A stretch of DNA of 64,000 bases from Chimonanthus salicifolius. Lineage: Eukaryota > Streptophyta > Magnoliopsida > Laurales > Calycanthaceae. Below are positions 1 to 11,155 of this stretch, piece by piece. The translations under genes and the position numbers were made by a program. Below the pieces are notes generated by a model. That model made no database searches, was not told where the DNA came from, and saw only the letters and a program-made list of their open reading frames with translations. The first letter of the stretch is position 1. Every line of letters begins with the position of its first letter. The DNA lies in NCBI GenBank assembly GCA_013350335.1, contig CM023534.1, forward strand, positions 3,534,001 through 3,598,000, read 5' to 3'.

Positions 1-1670
1 AGTTCCATGAGAGGAAGTATTCCTAAAGAGCTTGCTGCATCTTTTTGGTTCTTATTCCCAAAAAGGATGGTGCTTCTTCACTCAAAGACTGCAAGCCTAT
101 CAATCTCCTTGGTAGTCCTTACAAGATCCTCTCGGAGCTCTTAGCAAACAAGTTGAAGCCCCTTCTTCCATGCCTCATCTCACATTTTCAGTCCGCTAGG
201 TGGATGGTAGAGTGGTAGACAAATCTTGGATGCGGACAATCCTTCATAATTCTTTCAAGTGGCCCCGATTACTTTCCTTGGGCACCTGAAAGCTGATATT
301 AAATTGACCGGCAAGGCTGATGGAACAAACTTCAATAAAGTGATCTGCCCACCAAAATATAGATACTTGCATCTCCACAGAGCTAACCTCTTACTAAAGT
401 TCACAATGATGGGTTCCCAAAGCGAGTAACTACGAAGTCTTTAGAATGATCAGGAGGAAAAGAGAGTACCATTTGGTTAGTTGGAACCAAGTCTGTCTCC
501 CAATAAAAGCTGGCGGTCTTGGCGTCCGGCCCATCAAGGGCATTAATATTGCTTTTCTCTCAAAATGGCTGTGGAGAATCGGTTTTGTGATACTCCATGG
601 AAATCTCTGCTCATTTCAAAGTGCAGGATCAACAATAATGGTTGGAATATTAACCCCGCACCTCGTAGGGCTTTAGGTATGTGGAGAGTTATTTGTGCTT
701 GTGTGGAGAAGTTCAAAGAAAGTATCCGGTTCAAAGTGGGGCAAGGCGACCGCGTCAAATTTTGGACCGACCCTTGGCAAGACTCCATTCCCCTTGCCTC
801 TCAGTTCCCATCTCTTTTTCGTCTTGCCCTCTTTCCTGATGGATTCGTCTCAGCTTTCTACTACGAGAGAGGTGATCAGTTGGTGTAGAATATTCGTTTC
901 TGCCGAAACTCGAGGGAACCTCCCCTTTCTTCTGCTCGGATCCTTGTGATGGAGGACGATATCTTGATTTTGTGGCCCAACAATTCTGGATCCTTCTCAG
1001 TAAAGTCCTTTTATGAGTGGAGCAACATGAGTGAAACCGTTCCTCTCGTGGATCCATCCATTTGGCCCTCTAGAGCCCCACCCTACTCCCCTAGAGCCAT
1101 CAGCTTCATGTGGACTGCCGGCCTTGGGAAGATTCTTACACAAGACAACTTGCGCAAGTGAGGAAGGGTTTTAGTCGGTGCATTCTTGCCTCTGAAGACG
1201 TAGATCACTTGTTCATTCACTGTTCTTTCTCATCTTCAGTTTAGAGTGCCATTCTAGACCAGTTCGGCATACAGTGGACTATGCCTTCTTCAGTAGCTTA
1301 GCTTTCCTTCGTGTGGAAGATTTTTAATACTTCCACCAGGTGCACCATTATGTGGCGTTTTGCCCTCTTTGCAACCCTTTGGAGTATCTGGTGGGAGTAG
1401 AATAATAGAGTTTTCCATAATAGTGCAAAAAGCCCCCAAAATGTTGATAACCGAGTTCTTGCCAAATGTGTTGCTTGGGTGTCTTCCCTGTTCGACTTCC
1501 AACATTATTCCTTGACTGACATGTTGCATGCTAGGTTTCTTTTCTTTTTTTGGGTCCATCTTTTGTGGGTGTAAAGGGCTATTGATTTTTTCCTGCTTTT
1601 ATGTACTTTGTTTTCGCACCTTTGGTGCTTTTAATATAATCTTATTTACCATTTCAAAAACAAAAAAAAC
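1..1670 (+). mobile_element. Decayed L1-type LINE, 3' part (RT and zf-RVT remnants, poly-A end)
   Basis: Near the left edge (about 30-200) the + strand encodes a reverse-transcriptase fragment with the plant LINE signature LIPKKDGASSLKDCKPISL and ANKLKPLLP. After a scrambled stretch (about 205-440) a zinc-binding RVT region follows: WNQVCLPIKAGGLGVRPI near 480 and a D-H-LF-HC pattern near 1200. The copy is broken by stops and frame changes, and the YxDD catalytic block is not visible. It ends in a tail typical of plant LINEs (ccatttc followed by A-rich sequence, 1650-1670). It sits in what should be an upstream intron of LKR/SDH, on the same strand. A dead insertion; the 5' limit lies outside the window. 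Confidence 0.85.
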
Positions 1671-2214
1671 ATAGGTTGTGGCTGAATGTGCACATGTGAA
1701 GTGTTTCATTTTTTCCTTTTTTTTTTCGTTTTTTTGTTGAGACGATCAATGCAAACTTTTCACCTACCCCTGTAAATTTCTCTTATACATATTTCAGGTG
1801 GAAAAAAATGTATCCAAGCTCTGTACAACTATTAAAATTTGAATTTCTATACTTATATGGGATGGACCTGAAATTTTGTGCACACATAATCCATCTAGTG
1901 CATTCCTCTCTCTCTTCGTGAAATGGTACACATCAGAAATTAGCATTCATTCCCCCTTTATGCATAGTTTAATTTTCATTTAATGAAACCATATTTGTTC
2001 AATCTTTATAAAACCATTTACTTTGAACTCTAAGATGTATGTCCATGATGTGTGGATGGAGCTGTATGTCATCCATTCTCTACTGATTTTCATGCATTCA
2101 GGGGTATAATTGGAAAAGATGAAGTTTCAGTTTTGCAAAGTAGAGACTAGTTGTTGAGGTTGGTGGCTCCACCTCGCACCTTCTTATCATTAGAACCATT
2201 GTCAAAACTCAGAC

Positions 2215-2548
2215 CCTTTTTGTGGGCCCACCTGGATGTGCGTTGGTGTGTGGGAATGGGTGGAATTGAAAGGCGTAGTCCAAGACTTGTGCATTGTACT
2301 AAAGCTTGCATGTGTTTGTACAGACTTTGATAACCTACCATCACTTTCATTGTTCTCTCAGATTTATGTACTGCAGTGACACCTTTTTGTGGGCCCACCT
2401 GGATGTGCATTGGTGTGTGGGAATGGGTGGAATTGAAAGGCGTAGTCCAAGACTGGTGCATTGTACTAAAGCTTGCATGTGTTTGTGCAGACTTTGATAA
2501 CCTACCATCACTTTCATTGTTCTTTCAGATTTATGTACTGCAGTGACA
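2215..2548. repeat. Tandem duplication, two copies of a 167-bp unit
   Basis: Positions 2215-2381 and 2382-2548 are near-identical, each starting ccttttt-gtgggcccacctgg and ending tactgcagtgaca, with only a few substitutions. It is intronic (upstream of the first visible LKR/SDH exon) and looks recent. Confidence 0.9.
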
Positions 2549-2694
2549 TTAGCACAGATAGTTTTATTCCCCTTTTAATGGATCAATATGTTATGGTCTC
2601 AGTGTAGTTTTATTTTAGATCATTGTAGCTTGATTACAGATAATTAGGATATTACAATAAAATGCCATGTGATTATTTCAATTTTTCATTTCAG

Positions 2695-5600
2695 TTGGAG
2701 CCCAGCAGGAGCCATTAGAGCAGGACGCAATTCAGCAGTTTATAAATTTAGAGGAGAAACGATTAATGTTGATGGTGAGTTGTCACTTAACGATGATGAG
2801 AAGCATCCATGAATGGTGGGGAAAAAAGACCTGGAAAATCGCTTTTCATTTCCAAATATAATTTCCTTGGTCAATGTTGGTCGTTTATTCTACCATAAGT
2901 GGATCTAATTTAAATATCAAGTTTGGGTTTGTACCTTTACATAAACTTGCACTTTTTAATCAGTATACAGAAACCAATCAAAATGAGTCAACTTTGCTAA
3001 TCATTTATTTTCATAATAATTGGATTAATTTAAGTGTCAATATTGGGTTCTTTCCTTGCCTAAACTTGCATTTTTTACACTAGACAGAGACCAATCAAAC
3101 TGAGTCAACTTTGGTAAGCACTTCCTGAATTACCTTTTTGTCTTACAATGATACGCCTAAATATATGATAGTGTTTATTCATAAATATAAATGAAGTGAA
3201 ATATCTTCTTACCTACCTCTGACAGGAACAAAGTCATAACTGAGAAATTTCAGGTTCTTTCTGCACAAGAGACATTATTTAGCATCAATAACTAAAAAAA
3301 GCAATTTCATCTGTTTCTTTCATGTTAAAAAATACAAGGGTTTCAAATTTTCAGGGAATGAACTTTATGATTCTGCAATGAGATTCCGTATACCTGATCT
3401 TCCTGCTTTCGCTTTGGAGTGTCTCCCAAATCGTAACTCTTTAGTCTATGGAGATTTGTATGGAATCAGCCATGAAGCTTGTACGATCTTTCGGGCAACC
3501 CTCCGTTATGAAGGCATGTGATTGAGTTTGGAATTTGGTATTAGTGCTGCATAATCTCTGAGTAATAATTGATAAACTGGTTTCTCTGTAGGATTTAGCG
3601 AAATAATGGCTTGTCTGGCCAAAATAGGATTTTTTGATACTGAAGCTCATCCAATGCTGAAAGAAGGTATAAGGCCTACATTTGGTGCCTTCCTAAGTGA
3701 ACTTCTAAAGAACAAAACAACCACAAGTTCAGTGGATGGTGGACATGCAGAAGAATCTGCCATTGTAGAGGAGGAAATGGTGAGGAGGTTGGTTATACTT
3801 GGGCACTGCAAGGAAAGATCTACTGCAGAGAAGACAGTCAAGGCTATCAGGTTATTGTTACAACCCTTTTCATTTGGTCCATAGGTGACTGCTGCCACTT
3901 GAAAATCAATTTTTGAGTTTTGAGCGTTCTTCATCATTGTTGAAGACTTCTTTCATTTCAGTTGTTCCAACAGTTTATGCTTCAAATCATATTTTTAAAT
4001 TTGAATCTGTGGAAAATGACCACCTGACTCCCATCTAACCTAAATTACCAAATAGGAATAATTTTCTTAATCATAGACAATAATATATTATTAAAAAGAG
4101 AGGACTACATAGAAACAAAAGCACACAAAAGAAAACAATAGTATAGGGGAGCTATTGTAAAAACAAAAAAGAGAATCATTGGGGTCATCCTTAAATATAA
4201 AGAACACCAACTATCTCAATTCCACAAACAGCCAAATTACAAGAAATCAAAAAATTCCTTGGGTCTCCCCACTCCAGATTTAGCTAGGAAATCTACAACA
4301 CCATTCATTGCTTGTCTAATATGTCAAAAAAGGACCACCTTACCTTTACAAGCCTTCTTGATATCCTTGAATGAATGGACTAACCTCGAAGGAGGTTTCT
4401 TCTTGCCACTAGCCCAAATAATAGCATTAATAGAATCCCCCTCTATCACCAAGTTACCATAAATATGTCTATCCCATAGCTTTAAATCCCTCCTAATAAA
4501 AAACAAGTCCGCCTCATTAAACTCCTTAAACCCCTGACTGAAAAATAAAGATTCCTCCCCCGTCATTGTGTAGCACACCACCTATTCCTACTCTTACTGG
4601 TACAGGTTTCCCTCTCCCAGCACCGTCCACATTGAATTTGTGGCCTGACCAAAATTCCCTAGCTCTATTCCTTCTACTTCCTCTCATACACCCTTCCCAA
4701 AAGGAGTAAAAATCTGTGATGGAATAACCTTCAATCTCCTTACAGAGACTCGCCCAGCTTGCTATCCTCTAGTTAGCATTCTCTAACACTTCTCACAACT
4801 CCCTTTCCTTAAAAATTCTCGCATTCCTTTTCTTCCAAATTGACCATAACACTATTGTTGGAACATGCAGTGATGCCCTACTTTTCCAAGCCTGTGAACA
4901 AGAAGGGTTACCTCTTTCATTCAAACCAAGTCCAGTTGAGTTCCATGCCCAGATCAGAAAGGTATCAGTTCATGGATTATACACTTACTAGGCTCATCCA
5001 TACTTGTTCAGATATAGCTTTAAACAAATTACATGGATCTAGGCCCTGCCTAACTAGTGAGCCCAAATATTGTCTAGGTTGACAGGCTCAGGCCAAAAAC
5101 AATTACTTAGCTGCCTGAAAACTCAAAATGGTTACAGTCCACAAGAAAATATACAACCAAGCTCATTCCAAAGTTGGGATGGAGCCAGGTCCAGTTGCAA
5201 CCTTTTAACGACCCATCCCGCTAGCACAATATTGTCCGCTTTGGGCCTACACACGGACCTGCACGGTTGTGCTTTGACAAGCCAACCCACTGTTGCTCCC
5301 GAAAGGCCTTGTGCTAGAAGGAGGAAGGCTACTACTTATATACCAGGGAATTTCAATGCCACTAGCAATGTGGGACTTTTGGGGCAGGGTATTACAATCT
5401 ACCCCTCTTAAAGCCAGAGCCGTCCCCGGCTCTGCACACACAACAACCAAGCCCACACCCTCAGGCAGAGAGTTGAACCATGCTCTGATACCATTTGTAA
5501 CGATCTGTCCCGCTAGCACAATATTGTCCGCTTTGGGCCTACACACGGATCCGCACGGTTTTGCTTTGGCGAGCCAACCCACTGTTGCTCCCAAAAGGCC

Positions 5601-7914
5601 TTGTGCTAGAAGGAGGAAGGCTACTACTTATATACCAGGGAATTTACAATGCCACTAGTATTGTGGGACTTTTGGGGCAGGATATTACAAACCTAGTCAT
5701 CACATCTAATGGATTGAAGAGTGACAGGATGAAATGCCAAAAGTTTACGCAAATTGTACTAAATTTACTATTTGAATTATTAAAAAATTCTCTTCATTAT
5801 TCTCATAAAGAATGTAATATTTGCTGGTCTATGCTTAGACAGTACTATTAGAACATTAAATTTTTGCATGGATTTTTAGCTAATAGTTATTTGTGAAGCA
5901 TCCTGTTAGGCCTACTTTCTGCTCATTTCTCCCTGCCCTCTTCTCCTTCTCTCACTGAACCGGATATATCCCAACTGTTGACCCTGACCAGTCACACCGG
6001 CAGTTGGATTGAAATGTCATTTTTTCTCACTTCTCAACCATTTCCATTTTGTGATTGAAATTCATGAACATGATGACTCGATCAGAGTATTTTTTGGGCC
6101 ACACTAGTCCATGCATAGATCTTACCCATCTACTCCCTCAATTTTTGGCAGCTGCAGTGGACCCCATGGGCTGGTTCACAAGATATTTATGAACTGCTCA
6201 CACTTGATTATTCCTCTAATTTCTTTTTTTCTTTTTGTTTTCCTTCCAGAAATTAGAATGCTTATATTCAGATTATTACACGTTATCTGACGCTGTAGTT
6301 AAAACTGTATTCCCACAATTGATTAGGTTTTTGGGACTTAATGAGCATGTGGAAATCCCTGCAACCTGTCAAAGTGCTTTTGATGTTACTTGTTTACAAA
6401 TGGAAGAAAGATTATCTTATTCTAGCTCTGAACAGGTCAGTTAATTTAGAAATCTTTGAGCATACTCTTTAGCTTTGAATTTCATCTTTCTCTGGAAGTA
6501 CACCAAATTTCATGTTTTTAGGCATTATGCTTGGATAGAATTGTGGTTGGAAAGTTGTGTAAAGTAAGGGGAAGTATGGTTAAGATGAAGAACTAAGAAG
6601 GTGAACACCTGATAGATGGATAATGCTACAACGATGATGATAGTGATAAGTTTGCCGATTAAAAAATAATTATGATAAGCACTCTTCCACCTCCCTCCTC
6701 TTTCCTGTCCCCCTCCCCCACCCCCAACTTGCTCAAAAGAATAGTGACCATGGAGTCTACTTCTTGTGGGCAGCTGTCACAGGCTGAATTTTGGGCCTAA
6801 CCTGTCACAAGGGATCTCAGTGCTTAACTTTGTGTTTGAGAAACACAATTTGGCCCCATTTTTACAACAAGGTTCTGATTATGGTTATAATATGCCAGGC
6901 TGGCCCTTGCACATAAGAACAACATCTGGACTCGGGATAATTCAGGCAGAATAAAGGCTAGGTTCAGGCTTCCTATCTGACTTGTTGAAATCTAATTGTT
7001 CTGTATTTACATGCTGCTGCTAACTGATCATGCTCAATCTCATAGGACATGGTTCTTTTGCATCATGAAGTGGAGGTAGAATTCCCAGATGACCAACCAA
7101 AGGAGAAACACGGGGCTACTCTCTTGGAGTTTGGAAGGACAAAGAATGGGCAGAACACCACTGCAATGGCTCTCACAGTTGGCATTCCTGCAGCTATAGG
7201 AGCTCTGGTATGCTATATTTCACCATGTTACTATTGTGATGTCGACAAAATACAATCTAAATGTTGCAATGGGAAAAACAACATACAATTCAAATGATAT
7301 GCATAACACAAGAAGAGAGAAAATTTAATGTGGTTCAGCAATGATACATACGTGTGTAGGCAAAAAGAAAGATGTCTTTCACCAATCTAAGAGAGGAGCG
7401 TGAGAGAATTATAGTGTGCCAAGCATAGAAGCAAAAGGCTCACATACAAGAGAGATCTTTGAAATTACAAGACCTTTTGAAATACCCACAAAAAAATAAC
7501 TCCCTCAAATCTCTTTAATACACTCTCAAAGGAGATCAGGGATCCAAAAGACGAACACAAATTTCTCACAATCAAGAGAAAATCTTAAGCCAGTCTTGTT
7601 GTATTAGTGAGAGAATCTCTCTCAGCTGATTTCCATCTTACAACAGTTTCCAGTTCATGACCTTTTTCATCAAGAAAGCTGATTTCATTTTGCAGCTCTT
7701 ACTGGGAAACAAAATCATTACAAGAGGTGTTGTCAGGCCTCTGCAACCTGAAGTCTACATTCCAGGTAAGAGTTATACTCTTTAACACACTCTCTCTCTC
7801 TCTCTCACTTTCTCTCTCTCTCTGAAGTATGGCAACTCTTTTGCAGCATTGGATATTTTAGAAGCTTGTGGTTTTAAGCTGCTGGAGAAAATGGAACATG
7901 ACAGAGCAGAATAA
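2695..7914 (+). CDS. LKR/SDH: LKR/SDH, C-terminal saccharopine dehydrogenase part (last seven exons)
   Basis: Lysine-ketoglutarate reductase/saccharopine dehydrogenase catalyses the first two steps of lysine breakdown; the SDH half converts saccharopine to glutamate and aminoadipate semialdehyde. Exons: 2695-2774, 3355-3513, 3592-3850, 6327-6435, 7046-7207, 7696-7765, 7847-7914 (TAA 7912-7914). The spliced protein reads WSPAGAIRAGRNSAVYKF, then YDSAMRFRIPDLPAFALECLPNR, EGFSEIMACLAKIGFFDTEA, FLGLNEHVEIPATCQSAFD, DMVLLHHEVEVEFPDDQPKE, TTAMALTVGIPAAIGALLLL and finally PALDILEACGFKLLEKMEHD, matching the C-terminal third of plant SDH throughout. All junctions keep frame. The intron after 3513 starts with GC (AAG|GCATGT), a GC-AG intron. 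The 2.5-kb intron 3851-6326 carries a LINE piece and a TRIM. The LKR half and early SDH exons lie left of the window, so bifunctional versus monofunctional cannot be decided here. Confidence 0.95.
2862..3115. repeat. Diverged tandem repeat, about 118-bp period
   Basis: Two adjacent segments in the intron share phrases such as aaacttgca-ttttt and aaccaatcaaa-tgagtcaac in the same order with many differences. An old local duplication; limits are approximate. Confidence 0.55.
4050..4860 (-). mobile_element. LINE 3' fragment with RNase H-like domain
   Basis: The - strand encodes, with frame breaks, a plant LINE RNase H region: FNVDGAG-GKPVPVRVGIGG (about 4640-4590), then EADLFFIRRDLKLWDRHIYG and VIEGDSINAIIWASG-KKP (4520-4390), then RQAMNGVVDFLAKSGV near 4270. 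Upstream on the same strand is SIWKKRNARIFKE. These are the usual RVT_3/RNase H motifs of L1 plant elements. Inserted in the large LKR/SDH intron, antisense to the gene. Confidence 0.8.
5199..5694 (-). mobile_element. Complete TRIM retrotransposon (Cassandra-like LTR ends) with 5-bp target duplication
   Basis: Two direct repeats, 5204-5396 (193 bp) and 5496-5689 (194 bp), flank a 99-bp centre. Read on the - strand each repeat begins TGTAATA; the 5' copy (5496-5689) ends TTACA, the other TTAAA. The centre starts AA-TGGTATCAGAGC, a primer-binding site for initiator tRNA-Met, and ends in the purine tract AAGAGGGGTAGA just before the 3' LTR. The element is bounded by AACCT at 5199-5203 and 5690-5694. 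With 486 bp and no coding capacity it is a TRIM. The LTR ends resemble those known in Cassandra TRIMs, but the 5S-rRNA-like core typical of Cassandra is not seen (inference from memory of the family). The LTR pair differs at several sites, so the insertion is not recent. Confidence 0.9.
7286..7640. other. Intronic LTR- or TRIM-like sequence, unclassified
   Basis: This part of an LKR/SDH intron contains atgtggttcagcaa followed by a purine-rich stretch, resembling the acgtggttcggcaa region common in plant LTR/TRIM elements. No paired repeats or target duplication were found. Weak call. Confidence 0.25.
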
Positions 7915-10900
7915 AAGAGCTATTAAGGGCTAATCACTGGTCACCATGATAGATTACTTTGTTGTTCATATCCATTTATTCAAATTTGTGAAACATTGCT
8001 ATTATGTGGAACATTATCTTTCTTTATGTATATAGCTCCATCATATTGCTTTGCATTTTCATCATTATCATGACCCAGAATCCCATTTATTTAGAGTTGG
8101 CTTTACGAGTTCTATTTCATCATTGATGACATTGCTACTTTAGTGCATAGATTAAGAACTAGAAGAATTTCAAGTCAAGTTTTCAGGTACCATGTATGAC
8201 AAAACTTGTCGAAGACAAACTATTTCTTTCCAAGTTGATAGTGGAGATCCCCTAAGGCCAAGGTGTCATGGTTCACACATTTTGAGGCCACACAAATTGG
8301 TAGGTTTAAAAAATCTTGGCATGTTTATGATGCCTGTTTGGATGAACAAAGTTTTTACGAAACCCTCAAATTTTCAATTTTATTTGACAATGAAATTCAT
8401 TGTTTTAGATTAATAAGCTGCAAAAGTTGAATTAATATCAAATTGAGTGTGGTGCAATTCAAATGGATGGATGTGAGGGTGGGTAGGTGAGTGTGAGGTG
8501 GGAAATTGATCTATGACATGCACACACATGTGGGAAAAAATAAAGGATAAGGCCACCATTTGGAAGATCAACCTGTAACTGATCCAATCCAAGGCAATGA
8601 GAGCACAAGATTGTAAACCATTGATCAGTTGGAAATTTTCCTATTAGGGCTGAAGTAACCCTCTAGAAGTGTCCAATAGGCTTCTCTGTCTAATCTACAA
8701 ATCCTTCTTTCAATTGATGAAATCAGTATAATTTGCAGTTTGTCAGGGTCACAACATCAGTAGTTCGCATGGAGTGTGTTAATCAATTCAATTCACAACA
8801 AAAAAAAAAAAAGGAATTTTTTTTTAGAAGAATATTATTTGTATACAGGTTGGTTTGATTGATGGAACATCATAGCTGAAATGAGTTAAATACACTGCAT
8901 TTTTTTTAAGTCGGCCAAAAAAATCTATTTAGATAAGGAGTGCGTCAGCTTCATTTTATATTTGAATTTGTGCCAAATAACCAATCATATTGATGTAGTT
9001 GTTAACCTTAATTCTTTATATTGATGTAATTGTGAACACTTAACTCTTTGCATATTGATCTTTTTAGATCACTTAACTTCTTTTACTGAAGAAATTAATC
9101 AAGCAAGCAACTCAACGCAAAGTAAAGTTTTGAGTTTAATTCACGTTCAATTTTAGAATTATGAGGTCTTCAAAGATTAGTCAAGTTAGAAGCTTTTTCA
9201 TGCTCCAAAGATTCATTAGATTAGAATCTCTCTTTTAGGTGAGATGTTAGACACTTTGATCTTCGAAAAACTAATCAAGCAAACAATTAAGAATGGTTGA
9301 TTAATTTTTTGATCCGACTGACCACATTATGAGAACATTGCAGTTCATACAAATTTGTTGCTCTTTTAAGATTTTATCCACTATCACTTCGTGAATTAGA
9401 TAATTATTTGATTTTAATCCATTTTAATTTACTCTATTAATGCACATATTTACAATATTTAACATGCTTTGTACTATCACAATTTTGATTTGTAAACATC
9501 AATATACTGAAAACAACGGAAAATTAAAACCAAAAGTTGGAAGATATCAATTTTCCATTTTTGTGTTTGTTAAAATACTTCTAATTTAAAAAAAAATTGA
9601 GCCAATGAAGGCCTATTATACTGCTCCTAAAATTAGGTGTGATCTATATCGGACACTACGACGATGCTTGTTGACCCCACGTTATCATATTGTGCGCCAC
9701 ATCCAGTAATGTGGCTCGACCCATTTTCACAAACATTATTTCATCACTTCAAAAATAAAATTCTTTTATAACAGACTTTTGTTAAGAAAACAAAAAATTA
9801 ACATTTAGCATTTTAAGAATCTATTTTTCTATAGAAAGAGACAGAAAATTTTAATGAGGAAAATAACGATTTTTTTAGCTTGCCAAGACAACATTTTCTT
9901 TATATCTTCAATAAAAATAAAAACTTTTTAATACAAATAACAAAAGTAGAGAGTTTTCATGGGTTCAATTTAAGACTGAGATAGCATGAATAGGACCCAA
10001 AGAAATTGATGAACGGCCCTAAAGAGACGTAATATTTGTGGAAATTAAATGCATGACTTGATCATCTACAATGATCACAAAAAGCAGGCGATGCCAAGCT
10101 GGCACATTAACAATGTCATTGTTATGGTGACTACCAGACAGTGAGGTTTTCCTAACTAAACTATCGGACCAAACAGGTGAGGGTCTCTAGACATATTGGC
10201 CTATATCCCCACCAATCTCCATAATTTACTAGTTCAAGAGGAGATTGATCTGATAGTCAAGAAATTCCTTTCTCATGAAAAGAGGTCTTGAATCCGATTC
10301 ACGTTCAGCACCCCTCTAGATCACTCTCCATAGTTCCTTACACAGTGTATGTGGAATTAGAAGATTTGCACATGTTTTAAGGTTTGTCCAAATACAGGTG
10401 TCTCACCTGGACAAATCTATCAGAAACAGAGCTCTTTAATCGTGGAATTAGACTTGGCATAAACGTCTGGAGAGCCCATAAAGAAAAAATGTAGCCATTA
10501 GAGTAATCATGCATGATCAAATGTTTGCCCGAGTAGAATCCACAATTCAAGAGATGAGTGAACGTTCGTCTCGAATAATATATAACCCAAATGTATGATA
10601 AGGCGGGTAAATATATGATTAAACAGATGTGTTACCAATAGATCCGCTTTTGAGATGAATGGTTGAGACCATTCAGTGCAAGATTTACGTTCTACAGCTT
10701 ACCCAGTGCTTCGAACCACATAATTAGAAGGTAGATCATTGAAATTTGAACCACCTGTACAGAATGAGCAGCATGGATGAACTGGAGTTTCATGTTTTCT
10801 TTTTTGAGGGACACCATAGACTCTTGAGTCAAGCTCATGAACAGAGCTCGAAACATGACCCATTACTGGGAAGCTCACGGAAAGCTAGGCTCAAAAGTTC

Positions 10901-11155
10901 AAAGAACCAAAATGAATACAAATAAAGTTTGCACCGCCCAAGTTTTACTGAAGGTTTCTCTTTGTACTCATGTGATATGATAATTATCTGCAATGACTTA
11001 AATAAGATTCATGAAACATGTTGATAACCAATCATCCTACACGCTTGAGGGTTTTATGGGGTTTTAATCACCATAGGAAACAGATACAATTGGAAAGATA
11101 GACATGAAATCAGCATGATACTCTCCATTGACCCACCTCACCACCAGCTACAAAC
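7915..11155. other. Intergenic region between convergent LKR/SDH and PAA genes
   Basis: AT-rich sequence with no convincing exon. It must contain both 3' UTRs. It holds one tRNA-derived SINE remnant (about 10220-10395) and many A/T homopolymers. The short open frames show no domain similarity and no splice-supported continuation. Confidence 0.6.
10220..10395 (+). mobile_element. SINE remnant, Au-like family
   Basis: A tRNA-like head (tgatctgatagtcaag ... aggtcttgaatccgattc, with B-box spacing) is followed by a body with tgtatgtgg ... gatttgcacatg. The order of landmarks matches the better copy at 20191-20379: box A, the GTTCGATTCCC-type box B, tgtatg, tgcacatg. The diagnostic 3' gattagtcg end is not clear, so this copy is truncated or decayed. 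Confidence 0.5.

Noticed and set aside
5070..5851. Open frames of 96-121 codons on both strands
   Set aside because: They repeat twice because they are the two TRIM LTRs; no real protein.
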